Assembly (NCBI RefSeq): GCF_003345655.1
Contig: NZ_QQOH01000003.1
Span: 124,001-188,000 of the forward strand
Reading direction: 5' to 3'
DNA length: 64,000 bases
Source of the DNA: Motiliproteus coralliicola
Lineage (GTDB): Bacteria; Pseudomonadota; Gammaproteobacteria; Pseudomonadales; Balneatricaceae
The position numbers and the translations under genes are program-made. Each line of letters begins with the position of its first letter. Position 1 is the stretch's first letter. Positions 8,206 to 16,976 of this stretch are shown here, in pieces. Below the pieces are notes generated by a model. That model searched no databases and was not told where the DNA came from. It saw only the letters and a program-made list of their open reading frames with translations.

Positions 8206-9633
8206 TCACTCATCCGAAGCCGCACATTCCAGCAATGGCTTTAAACGCTCAAACACCTGCGGCTGGTCCGCACAAAAAGCCGCGTTGAAGCGCAGCCAGG
8301 GAGAGATCGACTGTTGCGGACTGAAGATATTGCCAGGCGCCAACATCATTTCGCTCTCCAGCGCTCGATGGGCCAGCTCCGCCGCGTTCCATTCACAGCC
8401 CGACGGTAATCGGGTCCAGAGGAAGAAGCCGTATTCCGGCTCGGCATAGAGCCCCATTCCCAGGCTTTCCAACGGCCCGATCGTCTGCTCGCGTGCGCGC
8501 TCCAAGCGGCTACGCAATCGCATCATCGATTTACGATAATGCCCTTCACTCAATATCTGATGAATCAGTCGTTCGCTGGTTTCACAACTGGTCAATTGGG
8601 TGAGCAACTTCAAATCCACCAGTTCCTGCGCCAGATCCGGATGGCAGGCCAGGTAGCCGACTCTAACGCTGGCCGAAATCGTTTTGGAGAAACTGCTGAC
8701 ATAGATAACCCGATTGAGTTGATCCAGCGCCGCCAGTCGGGTCGCCCGCCCGCCATGGAAGTCACCGTAGATATCATCTTCGATAATCATCAACTGGTAC
8801 TTCTCCGCCAGTTGCAGCAAGCGATAGGCGACCGCCTGACTGATGCAGGTACCGGTCGGGTTATGCAGCACGGCGGTGGTAATCATCAGTTTGGGATGAT
8901 GCTGCTGGATCAGTTGCTCCAGTTTTGCGGTATCGGGTCCATCCTGATTACGCGGCACGCCGATCAACTCCGCACCCAGCAGCTTCAGAGGACCGAACAG
9001 GTTGAAATAAGCCGGGTCCTCCACCAACACCTTATCGCCGGGGCGGATAAAGTAGCGAAACAACAGATCGAGCGCTTGGGAGACACCGTGGGTCGTTACG
9101 ATTTGATTCGGCGATGCCGCAATCTCCAACTCCCCCAGCCGCTGCTGCAGGTCCTGACGCAGCGGCAGATAACCAAACGCATTGCCGTACTCGACCAAGG
9201 CGCGACTACGCCCCCGCGCCAGGGTGCGTAACCCCCGCTGCAAAGCACTGGCATCCTGCCACTCGGGGGGCAGCCAACCACAGCCGGGCATCAATTCGAA
9301 TTGGCGCTGCTGCATCGATTGCCGCAGCAACCATAGGATATCGACGGCCCGATCCAGATCACAGGCAGCCTCATTCGCCGCTACCGCATCCACCGGCTTG
9401 CTGACGTAAAACCCGGAGCCCTGACGGGATTCCAGATATCCCGCCGCCACCAGGCGATCGTAGGCCTGCACCACGGTGAACCGGCTGACCCGGTGGTCGT
9501 TCGCAAACTGACGGATCGACGGCAAGCGAGCCCCCTGCCGCAGTACCCGTTCATCGATCTGGCGGCTGACTCCTCGAACCACCTGCTCCACCAGCGGCAG
9601 CTCATCCTGCTGGTTAATACTGATCATCACCAT
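8206..9633 (-). CDS. MocR-type regulator (GntR HTH fused to aminotransferase-like domain)
   Basis: The 475-residue protein joins an N-terminal winged helix (~10-80, LPSIRQFANDHRVSRFTVVQAY) to a class I aminotransferase fold (~110-465). The PLP lysine is in SSFSKTISASVR, and NPTG and a DDIYGDF motif are present, so PLP binding is expected. MocR proteins typically sense PLP or an amino compound and control a divergent gene. Here the divergent gene is a DMT exporter, and the shared intergenic region holds an inverted repeat that may be the operator (9663-9690). The substrate is not determined by the sequence. Confidence 0.88.
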   Translation of the reverse strand: MVMISINQQDELPLVEQVVRGVSRQIDERVLRQGARLPSIRQFANDHRVSRFTVVQAYDRLVAAGYLESRQGSGFYVSKPVDAVAANEAACDLDRAVDILWLLRQSMQQRQFELMPGCGWLPPEWQDASALQRGLRTLARGRSRALVEYGNAFGYLPLRQDLQQRLGELEIAASPNQIVTTHGVSQALDLLFRYFIRPGDKVLVEDPAYFNLFGPLKLLGAELIGVPRNQDGPDTAKLEQLIQQHHPKLMITTAVLHNPTGTCISQAVAYRLLQLAEKYQLMIIEDDIYGDFHGGRATRLAALDQLNRVIYVSSFSKTISASVRVGYLACHPDLAQELVDLKLLTQLTSCETSERLIHQILSEGHYRKSMMRLRSRLERAREQTIGPLESLGMGLYAEPEYGFFLWTRLPSGCEWNAAELAHRALESEMMLAPGNIFSPQQSISPWLRFNAAFCADQPQVFERLKPLLECAASDE

Positions 9634-9662
9634 GGTAGTTGCCCTGTCACTTGGTCCCGACG

Positions 9663-9690
9663 ACTGTACCGGCCACTACACCAGTACAGT
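9663..9690. promoter_or_regulatory. Inverted repeat, candidate MocR operator
   Basis: ACTGTACCGG (9663-9672) and CCAGTACAGT (9681-9690) are inverted copies differing at one base, separated by 8 bases, in the 161-base gap between the divergent regulator and exporter. A related TTGTACA lies further toward the exporter at about 9711-9717. Position and symmetry suggest a regulator site; the assignment to the MocR protein is inferred. Confidence 0.5.
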
Positions 9691-9794
9691 TTTCAAACTT
9701 ATCTTCAAAATTGTACATGTATTGTCAGATCCAGCAATCCTAGACTGCCAAGTCATAAGGAGCAAAGCCGGCGGCAACCCACAGGACATCGACC

Positions 9795-10709
9795 ATGAAC
9801 AGCATCACTCTCTACCTCACCACCGTCATGATCTGGGGATCGACCTTCTACGCGATCAAGTTCCAGCTCGGCATGGTCGATCCGCTGGTCTCGGTGGCCT
9901 ACCGCTTCCTGCTTGCCGGACTGTTGCTGCTGGCATTCTGCAGATTGACGGGAATGCGTCTGTCGTTCAGCCGCCGTGAGCATCTGTTTATGCTGCTGCA
10001 GGGTCTCTGTCTGTTCGGAATCAATTACTGGCTGATGTACCAGAGCACCGCCCATCTGACCTCGGGGCTGATCGCGTTGACGTTTTCCACCATCGTGATG
10101 ATGAATATCGTCAATGGCGCCCTGTTTCTGGGCCAACCGGTGCGCAAAGAGGTCGTGATCGGAGGTCTGCTGGGACTGCTCGGGATCATGCTGGTATTCC
10201 AACCGGCCGAAGGCAGTTTTGATTTCAGCGGCCCTCAGTTTCAGGCGTTGCTGATCGTTCTGCTGGGGACCTACTGTGCGTCCTTGGGCAATATCTGTTC
10301 GGCCCGCAATCAACGCAGTCAGTTACCGGTAATTCAAACCAATGCGTTCGGCATGAGTTACGGCGGCCTGGCGATGCTGGTGATCGCACTGCTGAGCGAC
10401 AAGCCGTTGGTGTTTGATACCGGGCTGCCTTACCTGGCCTCGTTGGCGTACCTGACGCTGTTTGGTTCCATCGTCGCGTTCGGCTGCTATCTGACCCTGG
10501 TGGGACGTATCGGTGCCGACCGGGCAGCCTACGCCACCCTGATCTTCCCGATCGTCGCATTGCAGATCTCCACCTGGCTGGAAGGCTATCAATGGAGCCC
10601 GGAAGGGCTGGTGGGTATCGCGCTGGTACTGCTGGGTAACCTGATTATTCTGGTATCACCCCAACAACTGCGGCAATGGCACCGACGCTGGCTGGCCCGC
10701 AGCTGCTGA
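9795..10709 (+). CDS. DMT-superfamily (EamA) exporter
   Basis: The 304-residue protein has about ten hydrophobic helices in two EamA repeats (~5-135 and ~150-290), the standard size for inner-membrane drug/metabolite transporters of the RhaT/EamA group. It begins with the typical motif MIWGSTFYAIKFQLG. The divergent MocR regulator and the inverted repeat between them suggest inducible export of an amino acid or amine-like compound, but the cargo cannot be read from sequence. The ATG at 9795 follows ACAGGA at 8 bases. Confidence 0.85.
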   Translation: MNSITLYLTTVMIWGSTFYAIKFQLGMVDPLVSVAYRFLLAGLLLLAFCRLTGMRLSFSRREHLFMLLQGLCLFGINYWLMYQSTAHLTSGLIALTFSTIVMMNIVNGALFLGQPVRKEVVIGGLLGLLGIMLVFQPAEGSFDFSGPQFQALLIVLLGTYCASLGNICSARNQRSQLPVIQTNAFGMSYGGLAMLVIALLSDKPLVFDTGLPYLASLAYLTLFGSIVAFGCYLTLVGRIGADRAAYATLIFPIVALQISTWLEGYQWSPEGLVGIALVLLGNLIILVSPQQLRQWHRRWLARSC

Positions 10710-10965
10710 TGTTGAATGAGTGAGGGAGTTAGACGTCGATTAGCTGGATTCTGCCTTGGGGCGATCGTTCAACCCTTTGCTCAGGCCTTGAAACCAGCGT
10801 TACTCACTTAGCAGTTCAAGCCAGTCATCCTCAGCGTTCAATCCGATAGCTATTGGTTGAGATCCAACCCTCCCTCTCGACCGTATACACCTGTGAAACG
10901 ACCAAACTATATGAGGTTAGGGTCAACAATCACTCGGCTAACCGCTGAGTTCAGAGGGTAGTACC

Positions 10966-11271
10966 ATGAAACTTCACTTATCCGATCTCCAAGCCCTGCA
11001 ACCGATCCATAAGGTTGTGATCCATGCGTTTGAGCAGATGACTTATCAGGTATCGGTAACCCAAAATGACCAGGTCAGCCTGCTGTACTATGGCGACACC
11101 CCCTACTGCAGCCGTAGCCTGACGGAAATTCGCGAGCTGATGGAATCGCTCCAGGTAGAGCAATATGTTTTGCGCCATGATGGGGTCTATGAAGAGATGA
11201 TCGGCATGCCGAATCCCACCGGTGATTCCGCCTTGGAAATTCCGCTGGGTTGGCATTCACGCGCTCACTGA
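10966..11271 (+). CDS. DUF6482-like small protein
   Basis: The protein has 101 residues with no signal peptide or membrane helix. The overall pattern, ending with a Tyr-x-Glu-Met-Ile-Gly motif (VYEEMIG, ~71-77), matches what I recall of the DUF6482 family in Pseudomonas relatives, whose function is unknown. The ATG has AGAGGGTAG about 5-13 bases upstream. It stands alone, 256 bases after the DMT exporter; that gap holds no other gene I can support. Confidence 0.6.
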   Translation: MKLHLSDLQALQPIHKVVIHAFEQMTYQVSVTQNDQVSLLYYGDTPYCSRSLTEIRELMESLQVEQYVLRHDGVYEEMIGMPNPTGDSALEIPLGWHSRAH

Positions 11272-11346
11272 GCACGATTGGCCTCTACTAGTATCAGCGG
11301 CGCTCGCTGGTATCGGCGCTCAGCCATGACGTAATCAGGCGGGAGT

Positions 11347-11664
11347 TCAGAGACGGTACTCCCGCTCGACCCGCGAAATGCGCACACTGAAGTCGGCATA
11401 CCAGCGCTCTCGCCCCAGAATCTGGGCTTGCTGATGTTCGGCGTTGGCTTTCCAAGCCTTGATCGCGTCCAGATCACGCCAGTAAGAGACCGTGATACCC
11501 AGTCCGTCACGGACCGATTCCACTCCGAGAAAGCCCGGTTGCTGGGCGGCCAGCTCGACCATCCGCTCAGCCATCTCGGCATAGCCGTTATCCCCGTCGG
11601 TGCGGGTACTGGTAAAGATCACCGCGTAGTATGGCGGTTTCGGTGTCGATGCGATCTGGGTCAT
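11347..11664 (-). CDS. Antibiotic biosynthesis monooxygenase (ABM) domain protein
   Basis: The 105-residue protein is a single ferredoxin-like ABM fold, with 'PPYYAVIFTSTRT', QQPGFLGVESVR and a 'SYWRDLDAIKAWK' segment typical of small ABM proteins often of unassigned role. Start: the ATG at 11664 is used because it gives a normal-length domain and sits 10 bases after the LysR gene stop; a longer ORF from 11748 would overlap that gene. It is probably co-transcribed with the LysR gene upstream. Confidence 0.75.
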   Translation of the reverse strand: MTQIASTPKPPYYAVIFTSTRTDGDNGYAEMAERMVELAAQQPGFLGVESVRDGLGITVSYWRDLDAIKAWKANAEHQQAQILGRERWYADFSVRISRVEREYRL

Positions 11665-11674
11665 GACAGTGCGG

Positions 11675-12649
11675 CTATGCCTCTGGATGGGTGATACCTG
11701 TTTGGTCGCAAAACCGGTTGAAGCTTTGCTCAACCTGCTGCAGCTCATGGCGAACCCAGCTTTCGAAGCGCTTCACTTTCGGGCGGTTGAAATGCCGTTG
11801 CGGCGCGACCAGGTAATAATCGTAGGCACAGCGTAGCAGCATCGGCAGCGGACAGACCAGCTGACCGCGCTCCAGCAGCTCGTAACAGAGACTGTAGCGC
11901 AGCATTCCGAACCCCTGGGCACTGAGTAGCGCCTCCACCAGCATGGTGGCATCCGACACCAACAAGCGGCTGGAAGCCCGGTCCACATCGACCCCGATCT
12001 GCTCCAACACCTCCTCTCGGATATGCTCCATCTCCGGCGCCACATCCGACAGCAACGGCAGCGCCTGCAACTGCTCCGCGGCGGGTCGATCCAGATCGAT
12101 CAGGGAGGGGTGGCACACCGGCAGCAGGTACTCCTTGAGCAGCAACCGTGATTCCAGCCCCGGGTACTGTCCCTGGCCGAATCGAATCGCCAGGTCCAGC
12201 TCGGTACCTTCGAAATCGGCCACCGTCAGACTCGGCGACAGCTGCAGGCTCAGCTCCGGGTTTTGCTGCTGAAAGCTACCCAGCCGGGGCACCAGCCAAC
12301 GCCCGGCAAACGAGGGCAGCACGGTCAGGTTCAGCAACTCCGGCCTGGGATCCTCCCCCAGCCGCTCCACTCCCTGCTCCAGCGTTTCAAAGCCTCGACT
12401 GACATAGGGCAGCAATTGGCGTCCGGCGTCGGTCAGCACCACCTCCCGGGTTAGCCGGGTGAACAGCGTCACCCCCAGAAATTGTTCCAGCGTCTTGATC
12501 TGTTGGCTGATCGCCGCCTGGGTCACGTGCAGCTGATCGGCCGCCTGCTTGAAGCTCAGCTCCTCGGCCGCAAAGCGGAATGCCTGCAGCGATTTCAACG
12601 GAGGTAGACGTTTCACGGCGGCCCCTATGGATAAATTTTTCTTAACCAT
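11675..12649 (-). CDS. LysR-family regulator (GcvA-like)
   Basis: The 324-residue protein has an N-terminal winged helix (~15-75, LPPLKSLQAFRFAAEELSF) of the GcvA subgroup and a substrate-binding effector domain (~100-300). It is divergent from a DUF1127 gene, an arrangement common in related bacteria, and an ABM gene follows directly. A TCGTTTGTC motif lies at 12663-12671 between the divergent genes and recurs near the other GcvA-like gene of this window. Its effector and targets are unknown. Confidence 0.88.
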   Translation of the reverse strand: MVKKNLSIGAAVKRLPPLKSLQAFRFAAEELSFKQAADQLHVTQAAISQQIKTLEQFLGVTLFTRLTREVVLTDAGRQLLPYVSRGFETLEQGVERLGEDPRPELLNLTVLPSFAGRWLVPRLGSFQQQNPELSLQLSPSLTVADFEGTELDLAIRFGQGQYPGLESRLLLKEYLLPVCHPSLIDLDRPAAEQLQALPLLSDVAPEMEHIREEVLEQIGVDVDRASSRLLVSDATMLVEALLSAQGFGMLRYSLCYELLERGQLVCPLPMLLRCAYDYYLVAPQRHFNRPKVKRFESWVRHELQQVEQSFNRFCDQTGITHPEA

Positions 12650-12730
12650 AGAGCAAAATTAGTCGTTTGTCAGATCTCGCCAATATCCAGAATATAGGCC
12701 TTGTCATCAAGACAAACGGAGATCAACACC

Positions 12731-12976
12731 ATGCACAGCAACAACATATGCTTAAGAGAACATCTAGCAGCTGATCGTACTGAGAATGCCGTCAGCAGGG
12801 CTTGCAACCGGCGCTCACTGTCACTGACCTCTTTGCGCCTGCTGTTGCGGCACTGGCATCAGAACTGGCGCACAAGACGCCAACTGGCCCAGCTGGACAG
12901 CCATCAACTGAAGGATATCGGTGTCAGTATCGGAGACGCGCAACAGGAAGCAGACAAACCGTTCTGGCGTGATTGA
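12731..12976 (+). CDS. DUF1127 small protein
   Basis: The 81-residue protein ends in the short helical DUF1127 motif: WRTRRQLAQLDSHQLKDIGV followed by an acidic tail and PFWRD. Such proteins are basic and some bind RNA or influence phosphate and carbon metabolism in alphaproteobacteria. Start: the ATG at 12731 has GGAG 8 bases upstream; an in-frame ATG at 12701 lacks one. It is divergent from the LysR gene and probably under its control. Confidence 0.75.
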   Translation: MHSNNICLREHLAADRTENAVSRACNRRSLSLTSLRLLLRHWHQNWRTRRQLAQLDSHQLKDIGVSIGDAQQEADKPFWRD

Positions 12977-12982
12977 CCGGCC

Positions 12983-13513
12983 TCACTTTAGCGGCTTGAT
13001 CAGCGATAACAGATCGGACAGCACTCGGAGCTCATGGATACGCCCGCTGGCATCCACAACTGGCGGCAGTTCAAGTCCTTGCGGGTTCAGCCAGCACACG
13101 GTCAAACCGGAGGCCAGTGCTGGCTCAACATCCTTGGACAACGAATCGCCAACCATCACCACATCAGCGCCCTCACACCCCAGCCGGGCCAGGATGCTGG
13201 GATAATAGTCGACCGAGTCCTTACCCAGACCCAGGTTCTGACGGCAGAAATAACCACTCAGGTAGCTATCCAATCCCTGGCGCTCGAACTCGGTTCGTAT
13301 TTCCGTTTCGCTGGAATCCGCTGCACTGGTGGCCAGGTAGAGCTCCGCCCGGATCGATAAGGCCGCCAGCACCTGACGGGCACCTTCGACAAGATCCACC
13401 TTCGGCCAGTCGGCCATCTTGCCCTGGAATCGCTGCGGGTCGATGCGCGAGTGATCCACCATCAGGGTGTCGCCCCAGTCGAACAGGAATACCGGTTGGT
13501 TGAGCATGGCCAT
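12983..13513 (-). CDS. HAD-superfamily hydrolase
   Basis: The 176-residue protein has the four HAD motifs: DWGDTL near residue 12 (nucleophile Asp, with Gly-Asp in place of the usual x-Asp spacing seen in a subset of the family), ATSA near 60, GLGKDS with the lysine near 95, and VMVGDSLSKDV near 120. A short cap region makes it like small phosphoglycolate-phosphatase-type enzymes. It probably dephosphorylates a small molecule in the cytoplasm; the substrate is unknown. It lies 17 bases downstream of the tag-like gene, so the two probably share a transcript. Confidence 0.8.
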   Translation of the reverse strand: MAMLNQPVFLFDWGDTLMVDHSRIDPQRFQGKMADWPKVDLVEGARQVLAALSIRAELYLATSAADSSETEIRTEFERQGLDSYLSGYFCRQNLGLGKDSVDYYPSILARLGCEGADVVMVGDSLSKDVEPALASGLTVCWLNPQGLELPPVVDASGRIHELRVLSDLLSLIKPLK

Positions 13514-13530
13514 CGGGAAAGCTCTCGACG

Positions 13531-14196
13531 TTATCCGACTGTAAACGACAGCAGCATACTGATATGGCTAACCGGGCGGCCACTTTGCTGCTGCCAGGTG
13601 TTGAAGGCATCCTGCACCTTCTGCAGATCCCGCTTGGCGGTCGGCGCCTTATCAATCACCCCCTGCGCCTTCAGCGCGGCGATAACGTCATGACTGAGGC
13701 GGAAGGTATCTTTGCCCACCATGCGCAGGAACGAAGCCCCCGACTGTCCCCCCAACTGGGCTCCGCGCTTTTTCAACAGCGCCCAGAGGCCGATAATATC
13801 GTCCACCGGCCAATCGGCGATAAAGCGCCCAAAGCCGTCATGGGTCTGCGAGAGCTCATGCACCATCAACGCATTGGTTCGGATCGACTTGATCTTGCCC
13901 CAATGGCGAATGATCGCCTTGTTCTGCATCTGCGCCTCAAGCTGTTCGTCGCTCATATAGGTCAGCTTCAGCGGGTCAAAGCCGAAAAACGCCGTTTCGA
14001 AGGCTGGCCATTTACTGTCCACCAGCGAGTGTTTCAACCCGGCACGGAAGACCCGCCGACACATATCCGACAGATAGCGATCATCACTGATCGCTATCAG
14101 CTGTTCCGGGGTCTTGACCTCAGGAAGGCGGCTGAACGCGTAGTCAGCATCTTCCCGGTTGCTGACATGCTCCAGAATCCAGTCAAAGTTTTTCAT
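13531..14196 (-). CDS. DNA-3-methyladenine glycosylase I family protein
   Basis: The 221-residue protein resembles the Tag family of base-excision DNA glycosylases, which remove 3-methyladenine. Recognisable stretches are CRRVFRAGLKHSLVDSKWPAF, AIIRHWGKIKSIRTNA and MVGKDTFRLSHDVIAAL. The cysteine and histidines that bind zinc in E. coli Tag are not obvious at the N terminus or C terminus, so this is a divergent branch. It is upstream of the HAD gene in the same direction. Confidence 0.78.
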   Translation of the reverse strand: MKNFDWILEHVSNREDADYAFSRLPEVKTPEQLIAISDDRYLSDMCRRVFRAGLKHSLVDSKWPAFETAFFGFDPLKLTYMSDEQLEAQMQNKAIIRHWGKIKSIRTNALMVHELSQTHDGFGRFIADWPVDDIIGLWALLKKRGAQLGGQSGASFLRMVGKDTFRLSHDVIAALKAQGVIDKAPTAKRDLQKVQDAFNTWQQQSGRPVSHISMLLSFTVG

Positions 14197-14330
14197 CGTG
14201 CCCAGCCCTGCATCTAAAGGTCGACACTTTAGCGCCGCTTGGCTTTCGACGGCAAGGGATCGACCATAGACAGCAGGAAGTTCGATCCTGCCGCCAGTAT
14301 CGACAAGCGCCCCTCTACACTCCTGCCCTG

Positions 14331-15077
14331 CTACAGCTGCTCGGCCAGAAACTCGCTGAATCGCTTCCAGGATTGCTTATCGGCCCCTTCCCGATAGCGG
14401 GGCGAACCAAACACGGTAAACGCATGGGGGGCACCGCTGTAGGTGATCATCTCATGGGGGACCGAACTGGCTTCCAGTTGTTCTCCCAGCGCGGCAAACT
14501 GGCTCAACGGAATGGCCGTATCGGCGCTGCCATGCATCACCAGCACCTTGGATCGAGTCGCGCTGTAGTTCTGCCCTTCGGGGGTTTTCAGGCCGCCATG
14601 GAAGGTCGCAAACCCCTTAAGATCAACCCCGGAACGAGCCCACTCCAGCACTGCCGCTCCACCGAAGCAATACCCAGCTGCCACCGCCTGAGTCACGTTC
14701 GCGCCCTGGCTACGAGCCACCTCCATCGCGCCGTTCATCAAGGCTCGCATCTTGGCGCGATCCTTATACAGCTCCCCGGTATGCTGACGCTTATCCTTCA
14801 CTTCGGTCGGTCGAACCCCTTTACCAAACAGATCCATCGCAAACACGGCGTATCCCTGCGCCGATAGCATCTGCGCCCGTTTGACTTCGTAGTCGGTCAA
14901 GCCGTCCCAGTCATGGATCAGCAACACCAGCGGTGCGCCGTCCGATGGACTGATGTAATAGCCTTCGTAATCCTGACCATCGACCTGATAGGTCAACATG
15001 CCGCCATGATGCTGGGCCATCAGCGGCGCACTGGTTGCCAACAGCAACGCTGCCAGCAGGGGTCCGATCGTTTTCAT
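14331..15077 (-). CDS. Exported dienelactone hydrolase-family protein
   Basis: The 248-residue alpha/beta hydrolase begins with a signal peptide cleaved after LMA, so it acts in the periplasm. The triad of the family is present: Cys in GYCFGG (~137-141), Asp in HGSADTAI and His in GAPHAF. It therefore probably hydrolyses an ester or lactone; the substrate is unknown. It is separated from the tag-like gene by 134 bases and is divergent from alaA. Confidence 0.85.
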   Translation of the reverse strand: MKTIGPLLAALLLATSAPLMAQHHGGMLTYQVDGQDYEGYYISPSDGAPLVLLIHDWDGLTDYEVKRAQMLSAQGYAVFAMDLFGKGVRPTEVKDKRQHTGELYKDRAKMRALMNGAMEVARSQGANVTQAVAAGYCFGGAAVLEWARSGVDLKGFATFHGGLKTPEGQNYSATRSKVLVMHGSADTAIPLSQFAALGEQLEASSVPHEMITYSGAPHAFTVFGSPRYREGADKQSWKRFSEFLAEQL

Positions 15078-15299
15078 GGGTGCGTCCTCAATTTTTTAAC
15101 TCATCTGTAATCCGATCAAACTGCTCAAGCATTAAGTGTAGTCATTAGCGGGCGCTTTACTGCGGCATGATTCCAAGGCCCATCAAAGCCCCAGAAAGCC
15201 CGTACTTTGTACCTTTGCCCACTTCCCCGTCCCCAGAGCGACACGTATGATTGGAGCTTTGTACGCCAAACAGCCGGAACTCGGGATAAAGGGGAAAAG

Positions 15300-16514
15300 A
15301 TGTCCGTCGTCAGGAAATCCAACAAGCTGATCAACGTTTGCTATGACATTCGTGGACCTGTACTGGAAGAGGCCAAACGTCTCGAAGAGGAAGGTCAGCG
15401 GATCATCAAGCTGAATATCGGCAACCCGGCGCCGTTCGGTTTTGACTCCCCCGAAGAGATCATCCAGGACGTGATCCATAATCTGCCTGCGGCCCAGGGT
15501 TACTGTGATTCCAAAGGCCTGTTTGCGGCTCGCAAGGCGGTGATGCACGAAACCCAGCGTTTGAAGATCCCCGGCGTTACCATCGACGACATCTATCTGG
15601 GCAACGGGGTCAGCGAGCTGATCGTGATGGCGATGCAGGCGTTGATCAACGACAACGATGAGATGCTGATCCCGGCGCCGGACTACCCGCTGTGGACTGC
15701 CGCCGTGAGCCTGGCCGGCGGCAATCCGGTTCACTACCAGTGCGACGAGCAGGCCGACTGGTACCCGGATATCGACGACATCCGCAGTAAGATCACCGAT
15801 CGGACCCGAGGCATCGTGGTGATCAACCCCAACAACCCCACCGGGTCGGTCTACCCGCCCGAGTTGCTGGAGCAGATCATCGAACTGGCGCGCCAGCACA
15901 ACCTGATCCTGTTCGCCGACGAGATCTACGACAAGATTCTGTTCGACGATGCCGTTCACACTCCGATGGCCTCACTGAGCGATGATGTGCTGACCCTGAC
16001 CTTCAACGGTCTGTCCAAAACCTACCGCTCGGCCGGTTTCCGCTCCGGCTGGATGATTATCAGCGGCCCCAAGCACCGCGCCCGCGACTATGTCGAAGGG
16101 CTCGACATGCTGTCCAACATGCGACTCTGTGCCAATGTCCCGGCCCAGAACGCCATCCAGACCGCCTTGGGTGGTTACCAGAGTATTCAGGAATTGATCG
16201 TGCCCGGCGGTCGACTGCGAGATCAGCGTGACGCCGCCTACGAGATGCTGACCGAGATTCCCGGCGTCAGCTGCGTCAAGCCAAAGGGTGCGATGTACCT
16301 GTTCCCGAAACTGGATCCCAAGATGTATCCGATCCACAACGACGAAAAGCTGGCGCTGGACCTGTTGATTCAGCAGAAAATCCTGATCGTACAGGGATCT
16401 GGCTTCAACCTGCCGGATACCCAGCATTTCCGGATCGTCTTTCTCCCCCGAGAGGACGATCTGCGAGACGCCATCGGCCGGATCGGCACCTTCCTGTCCA
16501 GCTATCAGCAATAA
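15300..16514 (+). CDS. alaA: Alanine/pyruvate aminotransferase AlaA
   Basis: The 404-residue PLP enzyme matches the AlaA (YfbQ) group that transfers the amino group of glutamate to pyruvate to make alanine. Landmarks are KLNIGNPAPFGFD, NPNNPTG, FADEIYDKILFD and the PLP lysine in NGLSKTYRSAGFRSGW. The ATG at 15300 is chosen over 15207 because AGGGGAAAAG precedes it and AlaA proteins begin close to this point (MSVVRKSNKL). It is monocistronic, with a small secreted-protein gene downstream. Confidence 0.88.
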   Translation: MSVVRKSNKLINVCYDIRGPVLEEAKRLEEEGQRIIKLNIGNPAPFGFDSPEEIIQDVIHNLPAAQGYCDSKGLFAARKAVMHETQRLKIPGVTIDDIYLGNGVSELIVMAMQALINDNDEMLIPAPDYPLWTAAVSLAGGNPVHYQCDEQADWYPDIDDIRSKITDRTRGIVVINPNNPTGSVYPPELLEQIIELARQHNLILFADEIYDKILFDDAVHTPMASLSDDVLTLTFNGLSKTYRSAGFRSGWMIISGPKHRARDYVEGLDMLSNMRLCANVPAQNAIQTALGGYQSIQELIVPGGRLRDQRDAAYEMLTEIPGVSCVKPKGAMYLFPKLDPKMYPIHNDEKLALDLLIQQKILIVQGSGFNLPDTQHFRIVFLPREDDLRDAIGRIGTFLSSYQQ

Positions 16515-16525
16515 GAATGCCCAGA

Positions 16526-16552
16526 CGGCGCCCGCTTGCCGAGCGCCGCTTT
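16526..16552 (+). terminator. Weak hairpin after alaA
   Basis: CGGCGC (16526-16531) pairs with GCGCCG (16543-16548), followed by CTTT. The T-run is short, so termination may be partial. Confidence 0.3.
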
Positions 16553-16595
16553 ACTCACTAGGATGGGCCTAACTTATGGAAAGTGGAGCTTCCTG

Positions 16596-16895
16596 ATGGC
16601 ACGAATCGTGGTTTTGCTACTGGCGCTGTTGTCGTTCAACAGCTATGCCGAAACCCCCAATAATATTGCCACCCTGTGCAAATCACAGTGGCCCGGCAAT
16701 AAAGGGATGCAGACCTTCTGTATCAAAGAAAAGCGTAACTACCAAGACTGGATGAAGTACGTGCGCAAACGGGTTTATCGCGATGTGAGTGAGCGCGAAA
16801 AGATCGATGAATGTATCCTCGACCACAAACCGGACTACCGCGAAGCTTATGATTGCTACTTCAACGACGGCGTCTTCAACATAAGCTTCTTCTAA
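16596..16895 (+). CDS. Small secreted cysteine-containing protein
   Basis: The protein has 99 residues with a signal peptide cleaved after SYA. The mature domain carries four cysteines (ATLCKSQW, TFCIKEK, DECILDH, YDCYFND) that could form two disulfides in the periplasm, and many aromatic and charged residues. The ATG at 16596 is preferred because GGAG lies 7 bases upstream; the in-frame ATG at 16536 would hide the signal peptide. No named family recognised. A good terminator follows at 16922-16946. Confidence 0.65.
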   Translation: MARIVVLLLALLSFNSYAETPNNIATLCKSQWPGNKGMQTFCIKEKRNYQDWMKYVRKRVYRDVSEREKIDECILDHKPDYREAYDCYFNDGVFNISFF

Positions 16896-16921
16896 ACGAG
16901 TGTCTGCTAAACTCGAAGAGT

Positions 16922-16946
16922 CGATCCAATGGATCGGCTTTTTTTT
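16922..16946 (+). terminator. Intrinsic terminator
   Basis: CGATCC (16922-16927) and GGATCG (16931-16936) form a perfect stem over a 3-base loop, followed after GC by eight T (16939-16946). Confidence 0.75.
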
Positions 16947-16976
16947 ACCCCGTCAAATCTGCCTCGTAGTAACTCG

